From positions 124,001 through 188,000 of the forward strand of contig JASDSY010000012.1 of assembly GCA_041441465.1 (NCBI GenBank): 64,000 bases of DNA, given 5' to 3'. Under the pieces are notes generated by a model that ran no database searches, was not told the DNA's origin, and was given only the letters and a program-made list of their open reading frames with translations. Positions 16,733 through 26,274 of this stretch are shown piece after piece. A program made the position numbers and the translations under genes. This DNA comes from JASDSY01 sp041441465. GTDB lineage: Bacteria > Muiribacteriota > UBA9980. Within the stretch, counting starts at the first letter, position 1, and the number at the start of each line of letters is the position of its first letter.

Positions 16733-16794
16733 ATAGTTAATTTTGATAAAAAACTGTGACTGCTCGTTCACTATAAAACCATACTCCTTAATTT

Positions 16795-16832
16795 AACGCG
16801 GCGCGTATAGTTTATGTGCCGCGTTTTTTTAT
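16795..16832 (+). terminator. Rho-independent terminator of the M4 protease gene
   Basis: AACGCGGC (16795-16802) pairs with GCCGCGTT (16818-16825) around a 15-base loop and is followed by TTTTTTATTTTT. It separates the plus-strand protease from the minus-strand glycosyltransferase, whose stop codon lies inside the T-run. Confidence 0.88.
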
Positions 16833-18235
16833 TTTTGAAAACCCTGCCTTGACATCTCGCCCCAGCTTTTTTTATGCCCGAGAAGATATTCGAATGTTGC
16901 GATAAATCTGTAATAAGAGTTGATCTGGCGGTAGCCGAAGTTTTCTATTATTGAACAGAATAATAGAATTACAAGATGTTTTAAATCGGGGTATTTTTGA
17001 AATGATATTTCCTCGAGAATTATTGCGCTTGTCGATAAGATTACGCCGATAGAGAAGGCGCATATTAAAAATAAAACCGCGATTTCATAATTGACAATGC
17101 CAAGAAAATAAGAAATTATGAAAACTATATAACCTATAGATTCTATTATAGGGCCTATTAGTTCAAAAATGAAAAAGAAAGGCACTGCTATCAGGCCGAC
17201 ATTTCCGTATCTGGGATTAAAAAGCAGACCTCGGTGTTCGAGTAAACTGCTTATCAGGCCTTTCTGCCATCTCCGGCGCTGTTTTGAAAGAATTTCGAAT
17301 GTTTCGGGAACTTCGGTAAAGCATACCGGGTCAGGCACGAACGTCACTTTTATGTTTTTCTTCGGCTGATATAATTCATAAAGCCTTAATACAAGTTCAA
17401 AATCTTCTCCGAGACTTCCTACTTTATATCCTCCGGCTTCGGCGACTTCTTTTTTTTTGAATAATCCGAAAGCGCCGGAAATAATAAGAAGGCTGTTTAA
17501 AACGCTCCAGCCTGTGCGCCCGAACAGGAATGCGCGCAGGTATTCTATTATTTGAAATTTTGCCAGCATGCTTTTGGGCATGTCGATATTTGTGATTTCT
17601 CCGGATTTTGTAGTGCAGCCGTTAACGACCCTTATTATTCCGCCGACTGCCACTACGTCGCTGTATTCTATAAAGGGCCTTGATATTTTTAGCAGGCTTT
17701 GATTTTCAAGTATTGAGTCGGCGTCAAGCGCGCAAAATAAAGGATGCTTTGAGTAATTGATCCCGGCGTTTAACGCATCGGCTTTACCGCCGTTAACTTT
17801 ATCTATTAAAATAAGGTGTTTATATATTGTCGATACGTAAATCCCGCGCACCGCTCTCGTAGATATGAAACTGGACTGCTCGCGCGGTACTGAAATCATT
17901 TTATAAGCAGCTATAAGCGCCTCGGCTGTATTATCTTTAGAGCCGTCGTTTATCACTATGATTTCATATTCCGGATAATGCAGCTGCAGCATCGATTTGA
18001 CGTTTTCTACAATCATTTTGCCTTCGTTATACGCCGGTATTAAAAGTGAAATCGGGAAATAAAAATTCGATTTGAAAATAATATCAGGCTTTATTACCTT
18101 GCTCATTATCATGTACCGCCTGATGGCAAAGAATGAAAGGAAATTCAATATTAAATATGACGAATTGATTCCTAAAAAATAGAATATTGTCAAATAATTA
18201 TAATAATATAAAAATACGGTCAAATATTCATACAT
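16829..18235 (-). CDS. Processive family-2 glycosyltransferase (membrane)
   Basis: 468 residues. An N-terminal TM segment (about 12-38) is followed by a GT-A domain with INDGS (Asp about 97), DAD (171-173), the acceptor motif ED (277-278) and QxxRW (Q319 to W323). Three to four TM helices follow from about 340 to 430. The QxxRW plus TM layout is that of NodC/IcaA/PgaC-like polysaccharide synthases that make and extrude a beta-linked polymer. No PilZ domain is attached. It is the last gene of a four-gene minus-strand cluster with a HEAT protein, a receiver and a TPR-barrel protein. The polymer is unknown. Confidence 0.9.
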   Translation of the reverse strand: MYEYLTVFLYYYNYLTIFYFLGINSSYLILNFLSFFAIRRYMIMSKVIKPDIIFKSNFYFPISLLIPAYNEGKMIVENVKSMLQLHYPEYEIIVINDGSKDNTAEALIAAYKMISVPREQSSFISTRAVRGIYVSTIYKHLILIDKVNGGKADALNAGINYSKHPLFCALDADSILENQSLLKISRPFIEYSDVVAVGGIIRVVNGCTTKSGEITNIDMPKSMLAKFQIIEYLRAFLFGRTGWSVLNSLLIISGAFGLFKKKEVAEAGGYKVGSLGEDFELVLRLYELYQPKKNIKVTFVPDPVCFTEVPETFEILSKQRRRWQKGLISSLLEHRGLLFNPRYGNVGLIAVPFFFIFELIGPIIESIGYIVFIISYFLGIVNYEIAVLFLICAFSIGVILSTSAIILEEISFQKYPDLKHLVILLFCSIIENFGYRQINSYYRFIATFEYLLGHKKSWGEMSRQGFQK

Positions 18236-18257
18236 AAATTTACCTTTTTTGGTTAGA

Positions 18258-19427
18258 TTATAAGATGTTGGGAGTTTTTTCAGTTAGTACATGAACTATT
18301 GTTCGGTATGCCTTGGCTCTCTCCGCCGCATTTTCGGAAAGATCGAACAAATAATTTTGAAAATCAAAACCGAGGTCGAATAATATATTTGATGCTACAT
18401 ACCTTATTTCCCAGATATCGTCATTTAAGAATTTTTCCAGTATCGACTTTAAACCTGGGTATTCAAGTGTGAAAAGCGCCTTCATACAACTTATTTTTAT
18501 TTCATAATTGCTTAATTCAAGATTAATTAAAATATGAGTTGCCGCTTTTTTATACTTCATTTTGCCGAGAGCGTTAATGCAGCTTTTAATTACTATTTCA
18601 TTCGGAGATTGTTTTAATACTAAAAGTAATGTTTCGGCCGCTTCCTGGTAATTCCAACGTCCGAGCAATTCGGCGGAAATAGCCTTTATTTGAATCAGCT
18701 GTAAATCCGTAGTTAAGGCTATATGCCTTTTTAATATATCATAGAAGTAAGGAGCTGCCTCGCTTCCAAATTCGAACAGGATCTCTATCATTTTATGAAG
18801 ATTAAAAATCCGTTCGGCGATAAGTAAATTCAGAACAGTTTCTATATGCTCGAAACGCTTTGTTCTTGCGATCATTTGTACAGTGACTATTTTTATCAAT
18901 GGGTTCGGGTCATTTAAAGCGTTACTGTAACAGTTAAGATTGAATTTTTTGTGCCTGCATTTTTCACATTTGAAATCATGTCTGTTTAAGTGGTTTTTAG
19001 GGCACATTATATTATCGTTAATTTTTAAAACGCCGAGAAAATAAATAAAATAAATTTTAAAGGTTAAGTCAGAAGAATCGGTATATTTTTTTATTTTATA
19101 TAAAATTTTTTCTTCGTGTATTATCTTGGTTAGCGTTTGAAGGCTTTCTTCAGCTATGCTTTCCATATATACCGTAATGAAATCCATAAAGCTTTCATAA
19201 TCGGCGGACTGAAGTTTTCGAATCGAGTCGCGAATCTTTGTTTCGTCGTTTTCTATAACAAGCGCCAGAATGCCGCTTTCCCATATTTTAAAGTAATATT
19301 CTTCTCTTTCTTTCTTCTTTTTGTTTATGTATTTTTGAATGAAGATATAAAAAAATAATACTATAAGAAGCAGACAGAGAAAAGTATTTATCGTTATTAA
19401 AAATTGTATTAAGCTGAATTTAATCAC
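18258..19427 (-). CDS. Membrane-anchored HEAT-repeat protein
   Basis: 389 residues from a GTG. A TM helix about 8-30, a basic patch (KKKKERE), then alpha-helical repeats about 45-385 of HEAT type; the clearest repeat units are around 180-370 (for example INALGKMKYKKAA, MKALFTLEYPGLK, VASNILFDLGF). A Cys/His cluster at 142-166 (C142, H146, H150, C154, C157, H159, C166) interrupts the repeats and may bind zinc. HEAT proteins of this size between a GT2 synthase and a TPR beta-barrel protein are known neighbours in exopolysaccharide loci; a scaffold role in coupling synthesis to export is inferred. Confidence 0.8.
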   Translation of the reverse strand: MIKFSLIQFLITINTFLCLLLIVLFFYIFIQKYINKKKKEREEYYFKIWESGILALVIENDETKIRDSIRKLQSADYESFMDFITVYMESIAEESLQTLTKIIHEEKILYKIKKYTDSSDLTFKIYFIYFLGVLKINDNIMCPKNHLNRHDFKCEKCRHKKFNLNCYSNALNDPNPLIKIVTVQMIARTKRFEHIETVLNLLIAERIFNLHKMIEILFEFGSEAAPYFYDILKRHIALTTDLQLIQIKAISAELLGRWNYQEAAETLLLVLKQSPNEIVIKSCINALGKMKYKKAATHILINLELSNYEIKISCMKALFTLEYPGLKSILEKFLNDDIWEIRYVASNILFDLGFDFQNYLFDLSENAAERAKAYRTIVHVLTEKTPNIL

Positions 19428-19439
19428 GAAGCCGCACCG

Positions 19440-19805
19440 TTATTTAACCTGTTCAAGTAGTTTTTTTACTCTCACGATAAAATCATTGAGCAATATTGGT
19501 TTTGTAATATGTTCGTCGGCGCCGCATGATTGAAAATTATAAATGTCGGTATTGTAATTTAGTGCCGATAAAACCATTATTTTTATATTTTTTAAACGTT
19601 CATCGTTTCTTATTAATTTTATTATTGTAAAACCGTCATAACCCGGCATCATTACGTCCGTAATTAAAAGTTCGGGAATTTCTTTCTGTAACGCCGCGAG
19701 AAGCTCCTCGCCGTTATAAAAAACTTTGGTTTGATACCCTTCGGCGGTTAGTTTAAAATTTAATAACCGCGCTATTTTTTCGTCATCTTCACACAAAAAT
19801 ATCAT
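19440..19805 (-). CDS. Single-domain response regulator (receiver only)
   Basis: 121 residues from the ATG at 19805, with AGGA upstream. A longer frame from a GTG at 19847 overlaps the previous gene and adds residues outside the receiver fold. It has the acidic pocket CEDDE, phospho-acceptor Asp in LLITDVMMPGYDG, a Ser in VLSAL and a conserved Lys in ITKPI. No output domain, so it works through protein contact, in context probably controlling polysaccharide synthesis or export. No kinase lies in the cluster. Confidence 0.88.
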   Translation of the reverse strand: MIFLCEDDEKIARLLNFKLTAEGYQTKVFYNGEELLAALQKEIPELLITDVMMPGYDGFTIIKLIRNDERLKNIKIMVLSALNYNTDIYNFQSCGADEHITKPILLNDFIVRVKKLLEQVK

Positions 19806-19840
19806 ATCGTATATTTCCTGTCTACTTTTATATAATTTAG

Positions 19841-21610
19841 TTACCACCGTCGGCTGAGCCCGAATAAAATGAACTTGTAATCATAGCCCGCGATCGAGGA
19901 AATGGCTGTGTTGCTTTTTAAATATTGTATATTGAATGATGTAAGCTCGTCGAATGAATGTGTCAATGAAATTTCTTTATTTACATAACGTTTGCCGTCG
20001 CCGTCGGCATCCTGACGGCCGAATGTTTCTTTGACGCTCAGTGTGCAATTTTTTATTTTATGGTTTAACCTGTAAAAAAAACCGTTTGAATTGTATTTGG
20101 CCGGTGAATAATAACCGTTAAAAGCGGTATTTTTGAAAGTGAAATTTTTAATTTCTCCGCCTAAAAATAATATATTTTTAGAGTTTTTTAAAATATTTTT
20201 TTCTAATGTGATTATATAATTGATTTTTTGATTGGTATCTGAGAAATCAGAGATTGAGTAATTAACTGTCAGGTTTGTTTTTGGATTAAAGCTATAAAAA
20301 AATTCAAGCGCTTTTGTAAGATTGGTAATTCTGTTTTTTATGAGCGTCGGCGTGTCTATAAGAAATCCTTTGTCGACGATAAATAATGCGTAACATTTGT
20401 TAAATTTTTGCCATAAAAGCCCGATGCCGGGAAAAATTTTGGAATGACTGCCGTTTTGCGGTTCGTCGAGCTTATATGAATTTAAAATATATATCGTTTT
20501 TATGTATCTGGATATATAACGTTCGGCTGAAAGCGAAATGCATTCTGCGGAGCCGGTATTCGCTGTTCCGTTTATTTCCGCCGAATACCTGGCGAAGTTT
20601 ATCCTTGCTTTGGTTTTAAAGCCTATTCCGGCTTTATAGCTGAATTTATTAGTCGAAACGCATGTTTTATCGGAATCTTCGGACGATGATCTTGAAATAT
20701 TGATTCCGGGCTTTTCCTTTTCCAAAATTGAATTCTCAAGTTCAGATATGGCTTTTAATTCATTCTCGCCGGCTGACTGACATTTCTTCCTGGCTAGTTT
20801 CGCTTTTTCCATAGCTTCATAGCTGAGGTTTAATTGATTCAAAATGTTACCGGCACCTATTTCGGCGTCAATATTGTCATGTTTTATTTTAAGCGCCTTA
20901 TTATAATATTCGAGCGATTTTTGGTAATTGCCGCGCCATGCCTGTATCTTTGCTATGCCGTTTATTGCGCCGATGTCGTTCGGAACGGCTTTCAATATTT
21001 CGTTATAAATAAAAATTGCGCGCTTATAATCGCCGTCCCATGTCAGAAGCGTCGCTAATTCATTTTTTAATTCTACATTTTCAGGATGATTGGCGGCTGC
21101 AGCTTCAAGCAGCATAAATGCTTCCGGTCTTCTGCCTGAGAAAAAATATGATTTTGAAAGGTTAATCGCGGCGTCCGTGTCGTTTGGTTTTTTATCCAGC
21201 ATTGCTTTAAATATTTCGGCAGCTGCCGAATATTCTCCCGACCATAAGCATGTCTGGGCGTATCCGAATTTTATGTCATAATCGTCAGGTCTTATTTTCA
21301 GGGCCGCTTTATAGTATTTAATCGCGTCGCTGAATTTTCCGTTAAAGGAAAGCGATTTTGCGTACGGCAGCAATACTTCGACGGATTCGGCCAGCTTGCC
21401 GTTTTCTTCTATAACTCCTGAATATTCTCTTGCGGCCTCGCTGTAGTTTTTTGATTGATATAATTCGAAAGCTTTATGGACGGAAGAAATTTCCAGGCTT
21501 GTATTAGCCGTGACTGCCGGGTTAGCCGCGGCGATGACGCAGCTGCCGGCGTATAGAACAGCCAACGATATACCCAGGATTCCTGCTTTTAAGTAAAAAA
21601 AACTTTTCAT
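19841..21610 (-). CDS. TPR protein with C-terminal outer-membrane beta-barrel
   Basis: 589 residues. Signal peptide about 1-28. TPR helices about 40-290 with recognisable 34-residue units (for example AIKYYKAALKIRPDDYDIKFGYAQ; SLEYYNKALKIKHDNIDAE). A linker follows, then about 260 residues of alternating short beta strands ending in aromatic residues (closing FGLSRRW), consistent with a small outer-membrane barrel as in YaiO or the export modules PgaA/BcsC. Expected to bind peptidoglycan-side partners with its TPRs and pass polymer through the barrel. First gene of the cluster; ribosome site AAGAGG; 55 bases downstream of lysC. Confidence 0.85.
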   Translation of the reverse strand: MKSFFYLKAGILGISLAVLYAGSCVIAAANPAVTANTSLEISSVHKAFELYQSKNYSEAAREYSGVIEENGKLAESVEVLLPYAKSLSFNGKFSDAIKYYKAALKIRPDDYDIKFGYAQTCLWSGEYSAAAEIFKAMLDKKPNDTDAAINLSKSYFFSGRRPEAFMLLEAAAANHPENVELKNELATLLTWDGDYKRAIFIYNEILKAVPNDIGAINGIAKIQAWRGNYQKSLEYYNKALKIKHDNIDAEIGAGNILNQLNLSYEAMEKAKLARKKCQSAGENELKAISELENSILEKEKPGINISRSSSEDSDKTCVSTNKFSYKAGIGFKTKARINFARYSAEINGTANTGSAECISLSAERYISRYIKTIYILNSYKLDEPQNGSHSKIFPGIGLLWQKFNKCYALFIVDKGFLIDTPTLIKNRITNLTKALEFFYSFNPKTNLTVNYSISDFSDTNQKINYIITLEKNILKNSKNILFLGGEIKNFTFKNTAFNGYYSPAKYNSNGFFYRLNHKIKNCTLSVKETFGRQDADGDGKRYVNKEISLTHSFDELTSFNIQYLKSNTAISSIAGYDYKFILFGLSRRW

Positions 21611-21665
21611 CAGTGCCTCTTAAGGACTAAATATGCCATTATATAAATAAAAATTGGCGATTTAT

Positions 21666-22895
21666 TTAATCTTCCAGTTTTTCATTTGAATTTGGGGCTA
21701 TCAGTGATTTGTGCAGTGCCTTGACTGCTCTTTCGATGTCTTTTTCCTTGATTACACAGGTCAGTGTTATGTTTGACGATGATATGAGGTCTATGTTTAT
21801 TTTAGAATCGGCGAGCGTCTTGAATACTTTGCTCGAAACTTTCGGTTCGCGTGCGACACCGGTGCCGATCACAGATATTGAACCTACGTTCACGTCGGAC
21901 ACTATTTCACGGCCTCCGATTTTTTTAATATTTTTTTCGAGGATGTTTATAGTATCTTTGTAATCTTTTTCATTTACCGTAAACGTGATGTCGTTTCTGC
22001 CGCTATGCGCCTGCGCCTGCACTATGAAAAAGCAGCTTATTTTTTCCTCGCCGAGCATTTCAAAAACTTTAGCGGCTATTCCCGGCGTATCCGGAACGTC
22101 TATTATCGATATTTTAGCTATGTCTTTATTATGGGTTATTGCCCTGATTTCTACTTCTTCCATGTCTTCTCCTTTTATTAATGTTCCTTTATGTTCGTTA
22201 AAGCTCGAAGATACCATTATAGGCATTTCAAATTTTTTAGCGAGTTCGACAGAACGCGGATGCAGAACTTTAGCTCCGAGCCATGCCATTTCAAGCATTT
22301 CATCGTAAGAGCAGTGTTTCAATTTTTTCGCGTTTTTTACGAAACGCGGATCGGCCGTGTAGACGCCGTCGACATCGGTCAGGATTTCGCAGTAATCAGC
22401 TTTTAAAGCTATCGCCAGAGCTACCGCGGTGGTATCGGACCCGCCGCGCCCGAGCGTCGTGATTTCTTTCTGCGGTGAACACCCCTGGAATCCAGCCACT
22501 ATTACGATTTTATCGTTTGAAAGTTCGTCTTTTATGCGCGTACCCGATATTGACACTATGCGCGCCTCGGTGTGAGATGTATCAGTCAAAATTCCTGACT
22601 GCGAGCCGGTAAAGGAAATCGCCGGATAGCCCAGGTCGTTTATGGCCATAGACAGAAGCGCCATCGATATTCTTTCGCCGGAGCTTAAAAGCATGTCCAT
22701 TTCCCGCTTTGATGGATTGCCGGCCACTTCCCTAGCCAATTTTATGAGATCGTCGGTTGAATCGCCCATAGCGGAAACTACCACCAATACTTTGTTTCCC
22801 GCTTTTTTTAATTTAGCTATCCTTCGTGCGACATTCGTGATTCGTTCGGTTGTGCCGACCGACGTGCCGCCGTATTTTTGGACAATAAATGCCAT
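21666..22895 (-). CDS. lysC: Aspartate kinase
   Basis: 409 residues from the ATG at 22895, chosen for the GGGTGA site 8 bases upstream (an in-frame GTG lies at 22907). Catalyses ATP-dependent phosphorylation of aspartate, the entry step to lysine, threonine and methionine. The N-terminal kinase domain carries KYGGTSVG, the GRGGSDTTAVALA signature and the DVDGVYTADPR segment. Two ACT domains follow from about 265, giving feedback control. It is the last gene of hom-thrC-thrB-lysC, starting 34 bases after thrB. asd is not in the window. Confidence 0.96.
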   Translation of the reverse strand: MAFIVQKYGGTSVGTTERITNVARRIAKLKKAGNKVLVVVSAMGDSTDDLIKLAREVAGNPSKREMDMLLSSGERISMALLSMAINDLGYPAISFTGSQSGILTDTSHTEARIVSISGTRIKDELSNDKIVIVAGFQGCSPQKEITTLGRGGSDTTAVALAIALKADYCEILTDVDGVYTADPRFVKNAKKLKHCSYDEMLEMAWLGAKVLHPRSVELAKKFEMPIMVSSSFNEHKGTLIKGEDMEEVEIRAITHNKDIAKISIIDVPDTPGIAAKVFEMLGEEKISCFFIVQAQAHSGRNDITFTVNEKDYKDTINILEKNIKKIGGREIVSDVNVGSISVIGTGVAREPKVSSKVFKTLADSKINIDLISSSNITLTCVIKEKDIERAVKALHKSLIAPNSNEKLED

Positions 22896-22928
22896 ACTTA
22901 CTATCACCCTTTTTAAATGCTTGTTTTT

Positions 22929-23882
22929 TTATAGTATTTTTATTTTTAAGCCGCTGTATTCAATATTATGAATGTAGTATTTGACGCCTATATTTTGCGC
23001 CTCGAACAAATGGAGCGCTTTTTTTATTTCGAATTCAGCATCTTCAGGCGCTACTGCACAGATTGTGGTGCCGCTGCCGGATAAAAACGCACCGTATATT
23101 TTTTCGGAATTATTCAGCATCTTTATTACTTCACCGCACGGCCTGCATAATTCCAGGCGGTAATCCTGATGTACTCTGTCGGCAAGCAAATTTTTCAAGT
23201 TCATAAATATAGGTAATTTTTCTGGTATTTTTGAATTCAGGCAAAATTCAGCCATCATAAATGAAAGATTTTGCAGGTTAGAGGTTACATCCTTCAGGCT
23301 GTAACTTTTAGGCAAAATTTCCCGTGCCAGTTTGGTTTCGACTTCGATGTCAGGTATTAATACATGGAGCTTTAATGATTCAGGAAACGGCAGATTTAAA
23401 AAACTGCCTTCGCCGTTCGCGATCCGCGCGGTGACAAATCCGCCGAAAAGGCACGGAGTAATGTTATCCGGATGGCCTTCTGATTTTATAGCGTCATTAT
23501 ATATCCGCGGCCTTATAGTTTCGATAAGCGAGTGGCTGTCGTTTTTTAACAGCTCTTCGTGCGTTAGAAGTTCCTTTAAAACGAAAGTAACGGCATTTGC
23601 GGCCGATGATGACCCCAAGCCGCGTTTTAACGGAATATCATTTTTTATTTTTAACCTGAAATTGCGTTTGCAATATTTTTCAGCGGCCTTATAAATCATA
23701 TTTATTTCAGCGGCCGGCACATTATGCGAGTACTCGCCCTCTTCTATTATTAATTCATTACTTTTAATACTTTCGTCTGCTTCGAATTTTATTTTTAAAT
23801 AGCGGTTTAACGCCATGCCGAGCGTGTCGAACCCCGGGCCAAAATTAGAAAGTGTCGCCGGTACTGATAATTCAAACTTCAA
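22929..23882 (-). CDS. thrB: Homoserine kinase
   Basis: 317 residues from a TTG with AGGAAG 8 bases upstream. GHMP-family kinase making O-phosphohomoserine. N-terminal VPATLSNFGPGFDTLG, the ATP motif PLKRGLGSSSAA about 88-99, and the C-terminal GHMP motif GAFLSGSGTTICAV. The length is normal. It lies between thrC and lysC in the threonine operon. Confidence 0.96.
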   Translation of the reverse strand: MKFELSVPATLSNFGPGFDTLGMALNRYLKIKFEADESIKSNELIIEEGEYSHNVPAAEINMIYKAAEKYCKRNFRLKIKNDIPLKRGLGSSSAANAVTFVLKELLTHEELLKNDSHSLIETIRPRIYNDAIKSEGHPDNITPCLFGGFVTARIANGEGSFLNLPFPESLKLHVLIPDIEVETKLAREILPKSYSLKDVTSNLQNLSFMMAEFCLNSKIPEKLPIFMNLKNLLADRVHQDYRLELCRPCGEVIKMLNNSEKIYGAFLSGSGTTICAVAPEDAEFEIKKALHLFEAQNIGVKYYIHNIEYSGLKIKIL

Positions 23883-23922
23883 GTTTTATTCTTCCTTTCG
23901 ATAACTATTATAGTCAAGGTAT

Positions 23923-24975
23923 TTATAAACCTATGCGTGCCAGTATTTCTTCCTGCGTCCTGACTGGAGCAAGGTTTAACTCGGTATATTTTATTGCCGA
24001 ATCAGGGTCTTTTAGGCCGTTGCCGGTTAATATGCACACTATCCGCGACCCTTTTTTTATTTTATTTTCTTTGCAGTATTTTATTAATCCGGCAAGAGAT
24101 GCGCACGATGACGGTTCGGCAAATATGCCTTCGTACGTTGAAAGCAGTTTATAAGCGCTAATTATTTCTTCGTCGGTAACCGCGCCTATCGTTCCGCCCG
24201 ATTCGTCTCTTGCTGCTTCCGCCTGTTTCCACGAGGCTGGATTGCCGATTCTTATGGCAGTGGCTATAGTTTCCGGCTTTTTTATCGCATGGCCCGCTAC
24301 TATCGGCGCTGAGCCTGCGGCCTGCCAACCCATCATTTTGGGCAGCGTGCTTATCTTGCCGGCCTCTAAATATTTTTTATATCCGCGCCAGTAAGCAGTT
24401 ATATTCCCCGCATTTCCGACCGGCATGAACTGGTAGTCAGGCGCTCTTAAGAGTTCGTCGCATATTTCGAACGCTCCGGTTGTCTGACCGTCTATTCTAT
24501 ATGGATTAATGCTGTTTACAAGCGTTATAGGGTGATTTTCGGAAATCTGCTTTACAAATTCCAGCGCGTCATCGAAATTTCCGGTTATCGGTATTACTTT
24601 AGCGCCGAATTGTATTGCCTGAGAAAGCTTGCCTAGAGCGATTTTCCCGTCTGGTATCAGCACGGCGCATTTCATGTTAGCGCGCGCCGCGTATGCCGCC
24701 GCCGATGCGGAAGTGTTGCCGGTCGAAGCGCATATTACGGCTTTTGAGCCGCTTTCCGCCGCTTTAGAAATTGCCATCGTCATTCCGCGGTCCTTAAATG
24801 AACCGGTAGGATTGGCCCCCTCGCATTTGAAAAATATTTCGGCGTCAATTTTTAAGTGCTCCGCCAGATTTTTGGCTTGCACAAGCGGGGTATCGCCTTC
24901 GTTCAAGCTGATTATTGAATGTTCCGGGACGGCCGGAAGAAATTCACGGTATTTTTTTATTAATCCTGTTTTCAA
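23923..24975 (-). CDS. thrC: Threonine synthase
   Basis: 350 residues from a TTG preceded by AGGCGG. PLP enzyme converting phosphohomoserine to threonine. The PLP lysine is in GSFKDRGM, the phosphate-binding loop is in ASTGNTSASAAAYAA, and the C-terminal glycine-rich motif is VCILTGNGLKD. It belongs to the short threonine synthase class. It lies 24 bases after hom. Confidence 0.96.
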   Translation of the reverse strand: MKTGLIKKYREFLPAVPEHSIISLNEGDTPLVQAKNLAEHLKIDAEIFFKCEGANPTGSFKDRGMTMAISKAAESGSKAVICASTGNTSASAAAYAARANMKCAVLIPDGKIALGKLSQAIQFGAKVIPITGNFDDALEFVKQISENHPITLVNSINPYRIDGQTTGAFEICDELLRAPDYQFMPVGNAGNITAYWRGYKKYLEAGKISTLPKMMGWQAAGSAPIVAGHAIKKPETIATAIRIGNPASWKQAEAARDESGGTIGAVTDEEIISAYKLLSTYEGIFAEPSSCASLAGLIKYCKENKIKKGSRIVCILTGNGLKDPDSAIKYTELNLAPVRTQEEILARIGL

Positions 24976-24999
24976 TTTGCCGCCTTTCTTTTTATCCGA

Positions 25000-26241
25000 T
25001 TAATTTGCGATTTTGAACCATACAGGTTCGTCTAATATAAAATCAAAATTTTTGATCTGTTTCAGCATTTCATTGAATATGCCGTACGAGCAAGGATGAG
25101 TCGTGAAAATTACGTCTACCGGGCTGCCTTCGAGCGCCGTTTTTTGCTCCATCGACGCTATCGAAATTTCATTGGACTCGAAGCAGGCGGCTATTTTAGA
25201 TATGACACCCGGAATGTCGAGTACTTTCAGGCGCAGATAATTCGGCTGCACTCGCGAATTAATATCGATAAGCTCGCACTTAGGTTTGATGCCGGCGTAG
25301 CTTTCGTTAAATATCACTTCTTCGTGTCTTTCGATCCTTAATATGTCGGAAATTAACGATGCAGTTGTCGGTCCTGCGCCGGCGCCCCTTCCAAACAGCA
25401 TTATTTCGCCTATAGGTTCGCCTTCTATAAAAAGCGCGTTGAATTCATTTTTAACATTAGCCAGCGGGTGCGAATTTCTTAAAAATATAGGCTGTACTGA
25501 AAGCGCGAGTTTGTTATCGACGGTTTCGATCGTGCCGAGCAGTTTTATCGAACAGCCTATGGACTTCGCGTAGTTCAGGTCGGCGCTTGAAATATTATGA
25601 ATGCCTTTGCATAAAATATCGTCTATATGCGTCTTTGATTCGAATAATAAGTCCTTTAATATCGAAACTTTGTAAGCTGCGTCTTTGCCGCTTATGTCAA
25701 ACGTCGGATCGGGTTCGGCAAACCCTTTTTCCTGGGCCAATATCAATGCGCTCTTAAAGTCCATGCCTTCGTCGGCCATTTGTGTTAAAATATAATTGGT
25801 AGTGCCGTTAAGTATGCCGGTTACTTTTTTTATTCTGTGGAATTTGAAATTTTCGTTAAAGAGGTTGACTATTGGTATGCCGCCGCCGACGCAGGCTTCG
25901 AAGTAAAAATTTATATTTTTTTCCTTTGCTAATTTTATAAACTCAGCGCCAGCTTCCGATACCGCGAGTTTATTGGCGGTAATGACGTTTTTCCCGGCTT
26001 CGAGCGATTTACGAATGTATTCAAGGCTGCCGGTGCCGCACGTTACGTCGACTACAGTGTCAATGCTTTTGTCTTTAAGAATTTTGCCGAAGTCCGAAGT
26101 TATGCCGCCGAATGCAACCGGCCTTGTTTTTTTTACGTTCTGGACAAGTATTTTTACTACTTCTATGTTTTTATGGAAAAAAAGTATTTCCTCATAAAGC
26201 CTTGTGCCTATATTACCGAAGCCTAATATTGCTATTTTCAT
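25000..26241 (-). CDS. hom: Homoserine dehydrogenase
   Basis: 413 residues, ATG with GGAGAAT upstream. NAD(P)-dependent reduction of aspartate semialdehyde to homoserine. A Rossmann fold begins ILGFGNIGTRL, the catalytic region contains GILNGTTNYILTQM and the GFAEPDPTFDISGKDAAYK signature, and a C-terminal ACT domain (from about 330, VLDIPGVISKIA) gives threonine feedback. It starts 33 bases after the stop of the giant GlmS-like gene and could share its transcript. Confidence 0.96.
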   Translation of the reverse strand: MKIAILGFGNIGTRLYEEILFFHKNIEVVKILVQNVKKTRPVAFGGITSDFGKILKDKSIDTVVDVTCGTGSLEYIRKSLEAGKNVITANKLAVSEAGAEFIKLAKEKNINFYFEACVGGGIPIVNLFNENFKFHRIKKVTGILNGTTNYILTQMADEGMDFKSALILAQEKGFAEPDPTFDISGKDAAYKVSILKDLLFESKTHIDDILCKGIHNISSADLNYAKSIGCSIKLLGTIETVDNKLALSVQPIFLRNSHPLANVKNEFNALFIEGEPIGEIMLFGRGAGAGPTTASLISDILRIERHEEVIFNESYAGIKPKCELIDINSRVQPNYLRLKVLDIPGVISKIAACFESNEISIASMEQKTALEGSPVDVIFTTHPCSYGIFNEMLKQIKNFDFILDEPVWFKIAN

Positions 26242-26274
26242 TTTTATTCTCCAGATTTTTATCTATTATATAAC

